Shown here in pieces: positions 22,401-64,000 of a stretch of DNA of 64,000 nt. Every line of letters begins with the position of its first letter. The stretch's first letter is position 1. The stretch is from Eleginops maclovinus. Its lineage: Eukaryota; Chordata; Actinopteri; Perciformes; Eleginopidae. Position numbers and translations under genes: made by a program. The notes under the pieces were generated by a model. It saw only the letters and a list, made by a program, of their open reading frames with translations, did not search any database and was not told where the DNA came from. The DNA is taken from contig NC_086363.1 in the NCBI RefSeq assembly GCF_036324505.1, forward strand, positions 10,386,653-10,450,652. Direction: 5' to 3'.

Positions 22401-25400
22401 ATTAGGACGTATCTGTATTAGCTCAGCTCGAGTTAGAAATCAGAGATTACACCGCAACGTTTTTAGAAGTGTGAATGCCGCCACTAACATCTTACTCCAG
22501 TTTTAATATGCATTTGAATTATGCACAGCTGCGTTATCAGGAACAAATGTATTCATAGTATGGATAAAATACCAAAAAAATACAAATCACAGAAGAGGGA
22601 ATATTTCCCAAAATAAAATAAGTAATAAGATAAAATACAGTGCAGTGACCAACTAAACTAATAAGGAGCAGAACCTGATTTGTTGTTCAAGTTTTTTTCT
22701 TATGTCTGCATAATCATGTGTGTGTCTGTATGTCAGTGGTTGTCCTGCAGTTTCTGATGGATGGTTGAAGTGATTCAAGATGACGATGATCTTTAACAAT
22801 GAAAGAATGCTCTGCCAGGATGGTAAACAGGATACTGTGAGTGAAAGAACATGATAAATGCAAGGTTTATACAGATGTTGAAGAGAAAAAGGAAACACTT
22901 AAGTCCAGCCAGAAATGTTCAGTTTCACGGATGGTAAACACTAAAGTCGGGTTGTGTGTGTGTATGTTTGAAAATGAAGATACACTACAGAGACAGTATG
23001 TTCATGCTAATTAAGCTCCATTGAGTGAATCTTCATATGTGGGAATTATCTCTATAAATAAATAGCAGCACAGAGGTGTTTGAATTACTAAGGAAACCTG
23101 TGCTCTGGCTGAGTAAGTCATTATACAATACACACTGGTTGGTAAACGGATGCAGAAAAGCTACGTTTTTTAAAAAGATGGTGGAGGTGGACCAAATCCT
23201 AGCAAATAGCTGTTGGAAGTGAACCTTTTTTTTTTTTTTTTACCAAGTCAACACAGGATACAGCTACTGTTTTTTTTTTTCAATTCTGCAAACATATTTT
23301 CATGAGATGTTTTGTGTCAGAATTTACTGGTACTACAAGTTGTCAGTTTGAAATGTTGGAAAAAGCAGTAAGTGCTCCTCAGAACTAAAACCCCTGAACT
23401 CCAAATGCCTGTAGCGGGTTAAGCAGAATATCCCATTATGTGATAAGTCAACACTTAAACTCGAATATAACACCTGACACTGCTATTGTCACATTATGTA
23501 GCGTCACTGTTCGGTCCTAAAGTGAATTTGTCAGGGAAGGAAACAGGTTGAAAGCGTATCTGTGACTTTCTCATTGTATCATCTGTGTGAAATGGAAAGC
23601 TTTGAATATGTTTACAAGCACCTTTCATCTAGCAGGTTCATATTCCTCTAGTTTTCTGGAAGATGCTTTAATATCAATGTTTTTTATTTTAGTCTGTGTT
23701 AATTGGCATTCTTTGTTTTAAACTCTAAATATGTATATATTTTATCCAGCCTGACTCACTCATGCATTTAGTTCTCCTCTAGAAAGTCCTTAACAACAGA
23801 ATCCTTAAATTGTGCCTGGAGAATTCTTGTTAATAAATAATACCAGCATAAAAACACCTTTGCACTAACAAGCAGCTGTTTGCAATGTTCCATGCATTTT
23901 GGTACTAGTTGTGGTTTAGGCTGTACTGGTCAAATAGTATTTCTGCAAGCTACAACATTTCCGGCATAGCTACAGGGGAAAAACACAACACATATAAACA
24001 ACAATCATCTGTTTAAGGAGGCAACTTTTCAAATGGAAAGAATGTCTTGTTCTTTTTCACTTAAAAGCAACACTACTGTATATATTGTTGTGCTGCTCTG
24101 AGATCCCCCTGCATGCTATTCATGTCGATTTGAACATATACACAAGACTAGAATATAGATAACTCTCAGTCTCTATGCAAGAAGGCAGCTTCGGCACCGC
24201 AGTGTTACGTAAATCCAGATTCTTTGGGTATCACTGTTTAAAGAATGATGAAGCACCATGCCCTGTCTCTGGCCTTTGCAGTTTATTTAATCAAGAAGAA
24301 GAGAACCCCTTTATAGATACTAGATTCTACCATAGAACGTGAAATGGCTTAAGATTTTCAAATGTATAAATATCTATCATCATTTTATACTTTCTTTCGT
24401 ATTCCATGGTGCGATTTGACAAAGTGTCAATATGGAGACAGCTTTTTTAATTGGTCTGGGGTTGCATGAATCACCTCATGCTCTCTTTGCTCCCTGTTCC
24501 TGGTTATGAAAGCTCCCTACTGCCTAATGGAGACAGAATGAGTTGTCTGTGCTGTCTATCACTGCCTCTCTGCTGCCTCATCCTTCTGCCTCACCATCTC
24601 CCCCCTGATCCTTTCACAACCAGTCACAACTCCCTCGTCCATCTGCTCTTTGTGTCTCATGGCTGTGACCTTATTGCTTGTCTTTGAGGCCGCGTCGCAG
24701 AGTCACACACCCCCCGGTGTTTTTCGCAAAATTAATTTGAACTCCAAATAAATGACTCTCAGGGGTTTTAAATGGAGATTCTGGATTAAAGTCGCACAGC
24801 TTGTAATTGTGTTTTTTGGGACATTATTAAAAGGTCAGATTTTAAGTTGAGTTTAGGTTCTGTTATTGCGCCTGCTCAGGTTTTGAGTAAATGGGTTGGA
24901 TTAAGCACAATATTTAATATGTTTTCAAGTAATTAAACAGAAATAGGTTGTTAATGATGATAAAGACAGGACACATTTAATATCACAACGGAGAATGAGA
25001 TTTTTGTGTTAAAGTCCTTATGTCTGTTGTTCTGTATAATAGCATTCTTCCATCTTATATCATCTGTTCCCAACATTTTTGGCTTGTGATCTTCATGTCT
25101 AGCCAACTTGTAACCCCAGTTCCACATCCACAAGCTGAACCAAAGAGTGAATTTCCTTGCTTTGGCTATATTTCTGACTTTGTTTATTTAAAGAAGCAAA
25201 TTCACTAATAAGCTCTCAAGAATAGAGTTAAGATTTGTAATAATGTTAAGAAAAAGTTTGTACATCTGGACCAAACCACTGATTTAGATCAACATCACAG
25301 GATTAAATGATTTTCAGATGTCTCATAATAATACTATTTTTGACAATAGATAGTGACTGAAAGGATATGAATTTAAATTCAAAATCAAGATTATTTCTTT

Positions 25401-25601
25401 AAAAATAAACACAAAGAACAATTAAAGCAAATTATCCTGTCACCAGTCCGATGAAAGATAACATTTATTTAATTATTACTCCAGTTCTCATGACGGGGAG
25501 GTTTTGTTCGAAACATTTTTTCCTGACAAAATGTAAAAAGCACATCCGATTATTTCTGATTTACTGCAGTTAAATCCTGATTATGATGCTTTTTTTTCCA
25601 G
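19482..25601. other. Putative 5' intron of the RNF19-like gene
   Basis: This is six kilobases of AT-rich sequence with a TA-repeat (about 21499-21529), T-runs (about 23227, 23270) and short unrelated frames. No recognised gene is present. Confidence 0.5.
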
Positions 25602-25954
25602 GGCAATGGACTGCTCACAGTGAAGAGGAGGCCTAAAGCGATGAAGGTCGGTCTGACAGTCCAGGACTAGCCCAAACCGAGGGAACTGCAGTGGAGGGAG
25701 GAGGAAGAGGAGGGGGAAGACCATAGAGAGACAAAGTAAATCACATGACCAGGCCTGGGAAAGGTTCCAAATTAGTGATGTTCCCCTCGGGCAGGGATTA
25801 CCTCCTCCCCGTCGTCTACCTCTCCATCTCTCCCTCTCTTCCTCCCTCGCACAGCACTGCAGCCGTCCAGCTCCAAGACTCTGAGCCGTGAGAGCTAACT
25901 GTGCTCACCCACCCACACACAAACACCAACTCACACACACACTCTCTCTCACAC

Positions 25955-26004
<50 letters not shown>

Positions 26005-26066
26005 TTGCATCCTGCTCATGGTCGTTGGCCTGTCCTCAGCTGCTGCTCCTGCTCTAGTCCGTGACC
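25602..26066 (+). other. 5' UTR exon part of the RNF19-like gene
   Basis: A strong acceptor (pyrimidine run then CAG at 25599-25601) opens an exon that appears to run into the coding exon. It holds upstream ATGs, a C/T-rich part and a CA repeat (25913-26002). An in-frame stop TAG at 26055 sits just before the ATG at 26067, which fixes the start. Confidence 0.5.
25913..26002. repeat. (CA)n microsatellite in 5' UTR
   Basis: This CA-rich tract, pure at its 3' half, lies about 65 bases before the start codon of the RNF19-like gene. Confidence 0.9.
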
Positions 26067-37301
<11,235 letters not shown>

Positions 37302-37786
37302 GGTCGTCCAATGCAGGCATTGTTCTTGGTTAAAGAAAAATCAGCTGGTATGGGAAGAAATCCATTAGCTGACGTGCCATTGGATTGACCTGTAAATCGC
37401 CACGGCCACCTCCTGCTTCTAAGACCGGCCCCTCCCACCAGTTGCCTTCTAGCTCCAGCCTCTAAGGAAGACGCAGGTTTAGAGACAGCAAATGAGAAAG
37501 TGTGTGAGTGTGTGAATGAGACAAATAGCATGAGACTATGAAATTAAAATTAGAGGGGGGATAGACTGAAACTCAGACAGGATAGCATCCATCAATTGAT
37601 CTAAAACAGAAGTGACTCAGAGCATGTTAGCTGATTAGTTCAGCCTGTTCTTTTCTATGTTGTCCTCTCTAAAGGACTATCTTACACCCCCCTCATATAA
37701 ATCTATTTCATGCAGCCCTCTCTTTGTCTGGCTGTGATCTTACACTTCTTTAGTGACCTCACCTCCCTCTTCCCTCTCACTTTACA

Positions 37787-37792
37787 AATAAA
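37787..37792 (+). terminator. Polyadenylation signal of the RNF19-like gene
   Basis: A canonical AATAAA lies 486 bases after the stop codon. A second AATAAA near 38769 could give a longer 3' UTR. Confidence 0.55.
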
Positions 37793-38422
37793 GAGACCCC
37801 TACAAGCATGATTTGTTTTATGGGAGATAAAGAATCTGTTGTGTCAGCAAGTACATATCACATGAATCCCAAGCCAAGTTATAAGACAGGAGAGGAGGGG
37901 CGATTCTGCCTTAAAGAATATCTCCGCTCTTTTTAGATGCAGTGGTCACACCTGAATTGGGCAACCTCAAACGGATGATGCATGCTGCACTGTTCGACAA
38001 CTCTTTTGTGAACCAGTTGGAAAACAACATCTGCAAACTGTTGAAGCCTATAACATTTCTCTATTGGAGTGAAGGGTGCTCTGTGACATGGAAGTAATTG
38101 AAATGACTGAATGGCTTATAAGTATGGTTAATTATAACTAATAATCTCAAATCCACAGTCTTCCATGGAAGCAGACAGGAGGCAATGTCACTTCTGCATC
38201 ATTTTAGTGCAGCTTTTAGCCTTTAAGAGGCTAATTCCTTTCAAACTGGAGAGGGGGACATTGCTGTAGTTTGTAAAAATGTTCACTCTAATGCAGATAC
38301 TTGCCTGCATTAGTGACAAAACCGTGGCAGCAGTCTTTTTCTGAAGAGTCTTACATTATAGTAGCTGCATGATTCTACTACTTGCTGTGTATACAGGATA
38401 GCACATGAACACACATGCAGAT

Positions 38423-38423
<1 letters not shown>

Positions 38424-38508
<85 letters not shown>
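38424..38508. repeat. (CA)n microsatellite
   Basis: This is about 42 CA units between the RNF19-like gene and ldlrap1. Confidence 0.97.
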
Positions 38509-38510
<2 letters not shown>

Positions 38511-39410
38511 CAGTCAGTGTAGTTGCAGTAGTGTGCGCTGCTGATAGCATCAAATATAAACTAAAGACCCTCTCACATGATCACAGAGCACCAAAATGAC
38601 AACAGCAGCATGCCACCTCAGGCTAAACTCAAATAACCCCTACTAGCGGATTTATGAGAAATACATGATTATACATGTTCTGCTTAGCTTTCCTTAGTGT
38701 GAAGTACTTATGAGAGATGAACTCGGACATTACATGATAACCTGTGCTGGGTTGTGGAGAGAAATGAAATAAAGATTTCACCATGAAGGACAAAAGCACA
38801 ATGCATATTTTGTGTCTGTCAGAAATAACATTTTCTTTAGCAGGATTTAAATGGAATTGAATAGTACCCTGTAAGGCATAATAGGGGGAATGTGTCATAA
38901 TATAATTATACTTTTGTATAAATAGATAATACATTCAAATGAATACATATAGTTAATCTTCTTGAAACAGTTGATCCCAACTTTTTTAGTTTGTGATATC
39001 CAAAATTCCTTAAACAACTAGAACCCTAACCTGTTTTAACAACGTTTCCCTGTTGTGTTATTTGAATATCTTTCCGGAGTAAAATGATTCACAAAAAAGT
39101 TTGAGGAAAGTCTAAGTAGAAGATATATTTATCTTGTTAAATTGTGTATTTTTGCCTTTCTTCTTAACTCTACTAATTAATTATCTACTAATAATCTTGC
39201 CACTCTAATTTGTCTCGCCTTGTGGATGTCCTTATCCTATGTTTAAAAAACACTGTCTTAGGTCAAATGGTTCCTGTAACAACTTCTTTTATGAGGATTA
39301 AACAATCAATTTATATTTGTATATATTATCTTGTTAAAAAAAAGATGGCCCAGGAGGTAACTGCTATACTGAAGATGAGTAACAACCATATTGTAATAAC
39401 TGCCCATGGT

Positions 39411-39424
39411 CAATAGAGGGCGCC
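39411..39424 (+). promoter_or_regulatory. CTCF-like site
   Basis: CAATAGAGGGCGCC resembles the CTCF core (CCASYAGRKGGCRC-type). It lies between two genes, 750 bp before the ldlrap1 start codon. The match is by eye and binding is unproven. Confidence 0.35.
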
Positions 39425-39940
39425 AACACACCAACAAATTAAAGTTTATGCATTGCCTAAAATTAAATGTGGGTCTGTTTGTTGATAATTGTTACCGAAA
39501 TATTGTCAAGTATTCAGATATTGCTTTGAATTGTTAGCACTTGAACTTCCTTTGATCTGGCCTGAATAAAACAGGGAATTATGATTTAAAATTGTATTAT
39601 AGAGGCTTCAGCAATTTCCATTACTAAAGTGTCCTTTATTTAGAATGCTGTCATAGAAAATAAAACAACAAACGTGTTGTTTCTAAATATAAACGACACT
39701 AAAGGGATGGGGAAAAAAGCATTATTTAAGAACAAACTTGGCATGGGCATGCACCAAAGGTCAATAAACCACAGAAAGTCCTACGAGACAAAAAAGTGCA
39801 ATGTCAAGCTCATTATCCATAAAGTCATTAGTGAGTATGAGTCCTTTTTAAGACTGTGATGATTATTTAATTAAGGTCGTTGCTTTAAACCGGGCACTTT
39901 AAATGTCAGCTCATCAAGGTTAGAGGGACACGCCCTTAAC

Positions 39941-40161
39941 TTTGGAGACGGTGCAGTAGGTGCGTGAGCCCTCGGTTGCTTCACGGTCTCTGTGGTGGGG
40001 AGGAAACGAGAGTGATTCAGGGTGGGAACTTATATCAGTCGGCTCTCTTTTCGCCTCTTCCCTATTTTGCGCATTCTCCGTCGAGCTCAGCCTGTATTAG
40101 TTACCTCCCTGTGGTCCGGAGACTGGGGAATCCACCTGCCGGAGAGCAGACACACCTCGGG
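39941..40161 (+). promoter_or_regulatory. ldlrap1: ldlrap1 promoter / 5' UTR
   Basis: This is a rise in GC content and CpG just before the ldlrap1 ATG, within otherwise AT-rich sequence. No TATA box is evident, and the start site cannot be fixed. Confidence 0.45.
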
Positions 40162-60989
<20,828 letters not shown>

Positions 60990-63487
60990 GTAAATAAAAC
61001 ACATTGAATTGAAATCGTACTAAATAGTATACATGGGTTTTTCCAGAAAATATAGCTTAAGGGCGCTAACGTCACTGCCAGACAACATTAGGGCCCCAAC
61101 CACTTTCAGGCGAAAATCATCTTAAAGCCACTGAGTGATACATCGCACCTCAAACAACAAATACATCCGGTTTCTTTACTTCCTTTACTGAAAAGGACAG
61201 TAAAATAAACGATTGAATTGAGAAATCTCAGTTTCAGTGTAAGCCTGCTGCCTGCCACTCATCCACCGGCAGACTGACCGGACATCGGTCAGCAGTTTTT
61301 TGTCTTTGCCGTCTGGTGGTCTATTTGACAACGATTTTCAAATTTTTGCAGTAATTATACAGTTTTTGATGAACAGGCATCACTTTAACATTTTACGGGG
61401 AACATTTTGTTATGTGGGCTCATGCCTAAGTTATAGGGCGCAGCACCACTGTTACCCGGGTTAGACTCATACCCTGGATATATCAATATAATTGAGAATC
61501 TCTTAAAGTCCCATTATTTACAGTATTTTTTAGATTGTCATTATGTCAAGCCATGTGCTGGTCAGTGGAAATCTTTTTATGTAAGGCTTCTGGCTTCAAG
61601 CAAATCATTGAAAATATAATGCAAACCATTAGGAACATGCATAGTAAAACTGTACATTTTCCTGTCTTATTACCTCCAGGGTGAATGCCTGACTTTATAA
61701 GCGTGAATGAGCAATATGTCATAAAACATGATCACTTAACATGGTTTATTATTCGTTGCTGTGCCTAACAAAGTGGCCTCATCCGATTCTTGAAGATACT
61801 GATATTTTCTATGTAGGTCACTTTCCTCTCTGTCCATTGCTTGGGCTCCTTTGTGTCGGAATAATCCAAGCAGTTTTCTGCTCTAAGCGATTGTGAGTTT
61901 GATCAATTCAGCAGGATAACAATAATGGGAGGCCAGGAGAGGGTCGCCAGGGGGACGTCTCGTACTGTTTCTCTGTGTCAATGAAAGCTGACCTTTTTCA
62001 GCACCATGCTAGGTTTCCCTCTACCAAATCAGTGAAAGGAGAGAGAGAGAGTGTGTGTGTGTGGATTGTGTCGGTTTGGCTGGCTTCACCTCTCTGGATA
62101 GCTCCTGTAACATAGATTGGGCCTTGTGTAATTGATAAAAGAGGGGCCGGTGTGTGATGGAGGATACATTTGATTGGTGTGTGTGTGTGTGCCTCGCCCC
62201 TTCCTGATCCACCTTATCAGCGGTAACAGACCACAGGCCAAGGGAATGAGCCTCGTCTTTGATCTCCCTCTCTTCTCTCCTCATCTCCCCCTCCTTTCCT
62301 TCCCCCCTTTCATTTGTCTAGTAAAGAAATCTTACTGTTCTGCTCGTATTACCATAAACAGAGCTCTGAATGCAGGAATACCCACGACTAATTGCCCACT
62401 TTGAAACTCGTGCCTCCAATACTCCCGAGTAATAATAGAGGATAGAAGGGCCACATGCAGCGCTCGGGTAGACTGAGGATTGATTTATCCCCTTTTTATG
62501 AAACCCCAGCCCCACCTCCACCTCTTCCCCCTCCGTTCTTATGTCTTATTTTAGTTGCATATAATCCATTTATTGGCCAAGACAGCAAGTGAAGGGTGAA
62601 GGGAAGAGGAGTGTAGATGTGTCAGCCTGTTTATGTGCATAACAAATAATGCAGAACAGAGTTAAATACAAAAGGTGTGTGTGTGTGTGTTGTGTGTTGT
62701 GTGTGTGTACGGACAGACGGACTTATGAGCATTAAAGTATGCACCTCACACAGTCATCTTGTGTGTGTGTTAATTGTGTATACACACTCACTGGAAGCAG
62801 GGCTGTTTCCCTGTGGTGAAGCTTAGTGGGGGATAGAAAACAGACAAGGAGGCATCGTGCCATAACATTGGAAAAAGCCCCCCCCCTACTACCCACCCAC
62901 CCACCCAGCTCATCCACACACACACGCATACCCTCACCCACCCACACACAAACAATGAAGTATCCTGACAGCACATTTTACACTGCATCTAATTTGTAAT
63001 ATCAGACACTCGGATTATATTATCACCGGATTGATCTTCCAACATCAGCAGGTCCGCCTCCTAATGCTGCTGAAGGTCTGAATTCTCGCAGGGAGGGACA
63101 ATAAAGAAACCACGCAAAGTTTGTTTTTACAAATAAGAGTATGAAAATATGCACCATGGTCATTATTTATAAATGGCCTCTGGAGCTTAGGTATACACAA
63201 GACACTTTTATATTGGAGAAATCCAGGAAAACACTACTTTAAATGAGGGTATGCAGTTATTGGATAGTCAAAATCCTGCATGATGTTTAATCATGTGATG
63301 ATATATGAAAACGTTAGATGCAAGAGCATGCACCGACTGTCTGAAACAGTTTTTTTACTCAGAAAACATTGCATCAGATTATAAATATATAAATCAAATG
63401 TTCTGTATTTCTGAACACAAACTCATTTGTGATGTAATGACAAGCTTATTTGTGCAAAACAGTCAAATTTCAGGTTTTGAACACTTA
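60990..63487. other. Start of ldlrap1 intron 3
   Basis: This intronic sequence has short TG/CA runs (near 62053, 62178, 62676 and 62761) and a C-rich CCCACC tract (about 62893-62908). No exon matching the rest of the PTB domain is seen before the window ends. Confidence 0.6.
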
Positions 63488-64000
63488 CAGTGGGGCAAAA
63501 AAGTATTTAGTCAGCCACCAATTGTGAAAGTTCTCCCATTTAAAAAGATGAGAGAGGCCTGTCATTTTTATCATAGGTACACTTCAACTATGAGAGACAG
63601 AATGAGAAAAAAAAATCCAGGAAATCACATTGTAGGATTTTTAATGAATTAATTGGTAAATTCCTCGGTAAAATAAGTATTTGGTCACCTACAAACAAGC
63701 AAGATTTCTGGCTCTCACAGACCTGTAACTTCTTCTTTAAGAGGCTCCTCTGTCCTCCACTCGTTACCTGTATTAATGGCACCTTTTTGAACTCGTTATC
63801 AGTATAAAAGACACCTGTCCACAACCTCAAACAGTCATACTCCAAACTCCACTATGGCCAAGACCAAAGAGCTGTCAAAGGAGACCAGAGACAAAATTGT
63901 AGACCTGCACCAGGCTGGGAAAACTGAATCTGCAATAGGTAAGCAGCTTGGTGTAAAGAAATCAACTGTGGGAGCAATTATTAGAAAATGGAAGACATAC
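63488..64000 (+). mobile_element. Tc1/mariner-type transposon, left end (cut by window edge)
   Basis: It begins CAGTGGGGCAAAAAAGTATT directly after a TA dinucleotide (63486-63487), the Tc1 target. AAGTATTTAGTCAGCCACC near the tip recurs as AAGTATTTGGTCACCTAC at about 63675. This is an outer and inner direct-repeat pair like the IR/DR layout of fish Tc1 elements. A transposase start follows at 63854. Confidence 0.92.
63854..64000 (+). CDS. Tc1-like transposase, N-terminal 49 codons (partial)
   Basis: The frame is open from ATG to the window end: [20 protein letters not shown], then [14 protein letters not shown] and IIRKWKTY. This is the first, paired-like helix-turn-helix of the Tc1 transposase DNA-binding domain, which recognises the terminal direct repeats. 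The catalytic DDE part lies outside. Whether the copy is intact cannot be judged. Confidence 0.88.
   Translation, partial: MAKTKELSKETRDKIVDLHQAGKTESAIGKQLGVKKSTVGAIIRKWKTY

Larger units (their letters stand above)
37793..39940. other. Intergenic interval between the RNF19-like gene and ldlrap1
   Basis: This stretch contains a CA microsatellite (38424-38508), possible extended 3' UTR, and a CTCF-like site near 39411. No gene-like frame is present. Confidence 0.6.

Overview
The window is nuclear DNA from a ray-finned (teleost) fish, probably a percomorph-type genome. The evidence is: vertebrate genes split by many GT-AG introns, AT-rich introns, long CA/TG and GAT microsatellites, hAT and Tc1/mariner transposons of fish type, and short repeats common in teleosts. 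It holds four protein-coding genes and one RNA gene. Almost all other open frames are chance or microsatellite frames.

Layout: (1) 187-5671, plus strand, zc3h14: nuclear poly(A)-RNA-binding CCCH zinc-finger protein, 17 coding exons. A one-base frame conflict occurs at the exon 11/12 junction. (2) 6113-6619, hAT-type non-autonomous element. (3) 7349-7648, plus strand, full-length 7SL (SRP) RNA gene with a CRE at about -50 and a T-run terminator. (4) 8209-8700, three diverged tandem repeat units. (5) 10479-16434, minus strand, znf513: eight C2H2 fingers, four coding exons, with 5' non-coding exons up to about 17880. (6) 17881-19200, the head-to-head interval between znf513 and the next gene. 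(7) 26067-37301, plus strand, an RNF19-family RBR E3 ubiquitin ligase with nine coding exons and 5' non-coding exons probably from about 19200. It has Arg where relatives have His next to the catalytic Cys of RING2. (8) 40162 to beyond the window, plus strand, ldlrap1 (ARH clathrin adaptor): first three coding exons, covering the start of the PTB domain, with an 18.4-kb first intron. (9) 63488-64000, the left end of a Tc1/mariner element with the start of its transposase, cut by the window edge.

The four genes do not form a pathway. zc3h14 and znf513 converge on the 7SL gene. znf513 and the RNF19-like gene diverge from a shared 1.3-kb interval. The RNF19-like gene and ldlrap1 are in tandem, and their human counterparts (RNF19B, LDLRAP1) both lie on chromosome 1p as I recall.

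The observations most worth a second look are the RING2 His-to-Arg change, the zc3h14 frame conflict, the 7SL locus, a 115-nt near-perfect hairpin at 53618-53732, and about 210 bp of uninterrupted alternating purine-pyrimidine at 29307-29516. I did not find an obviously new multi-gene system.
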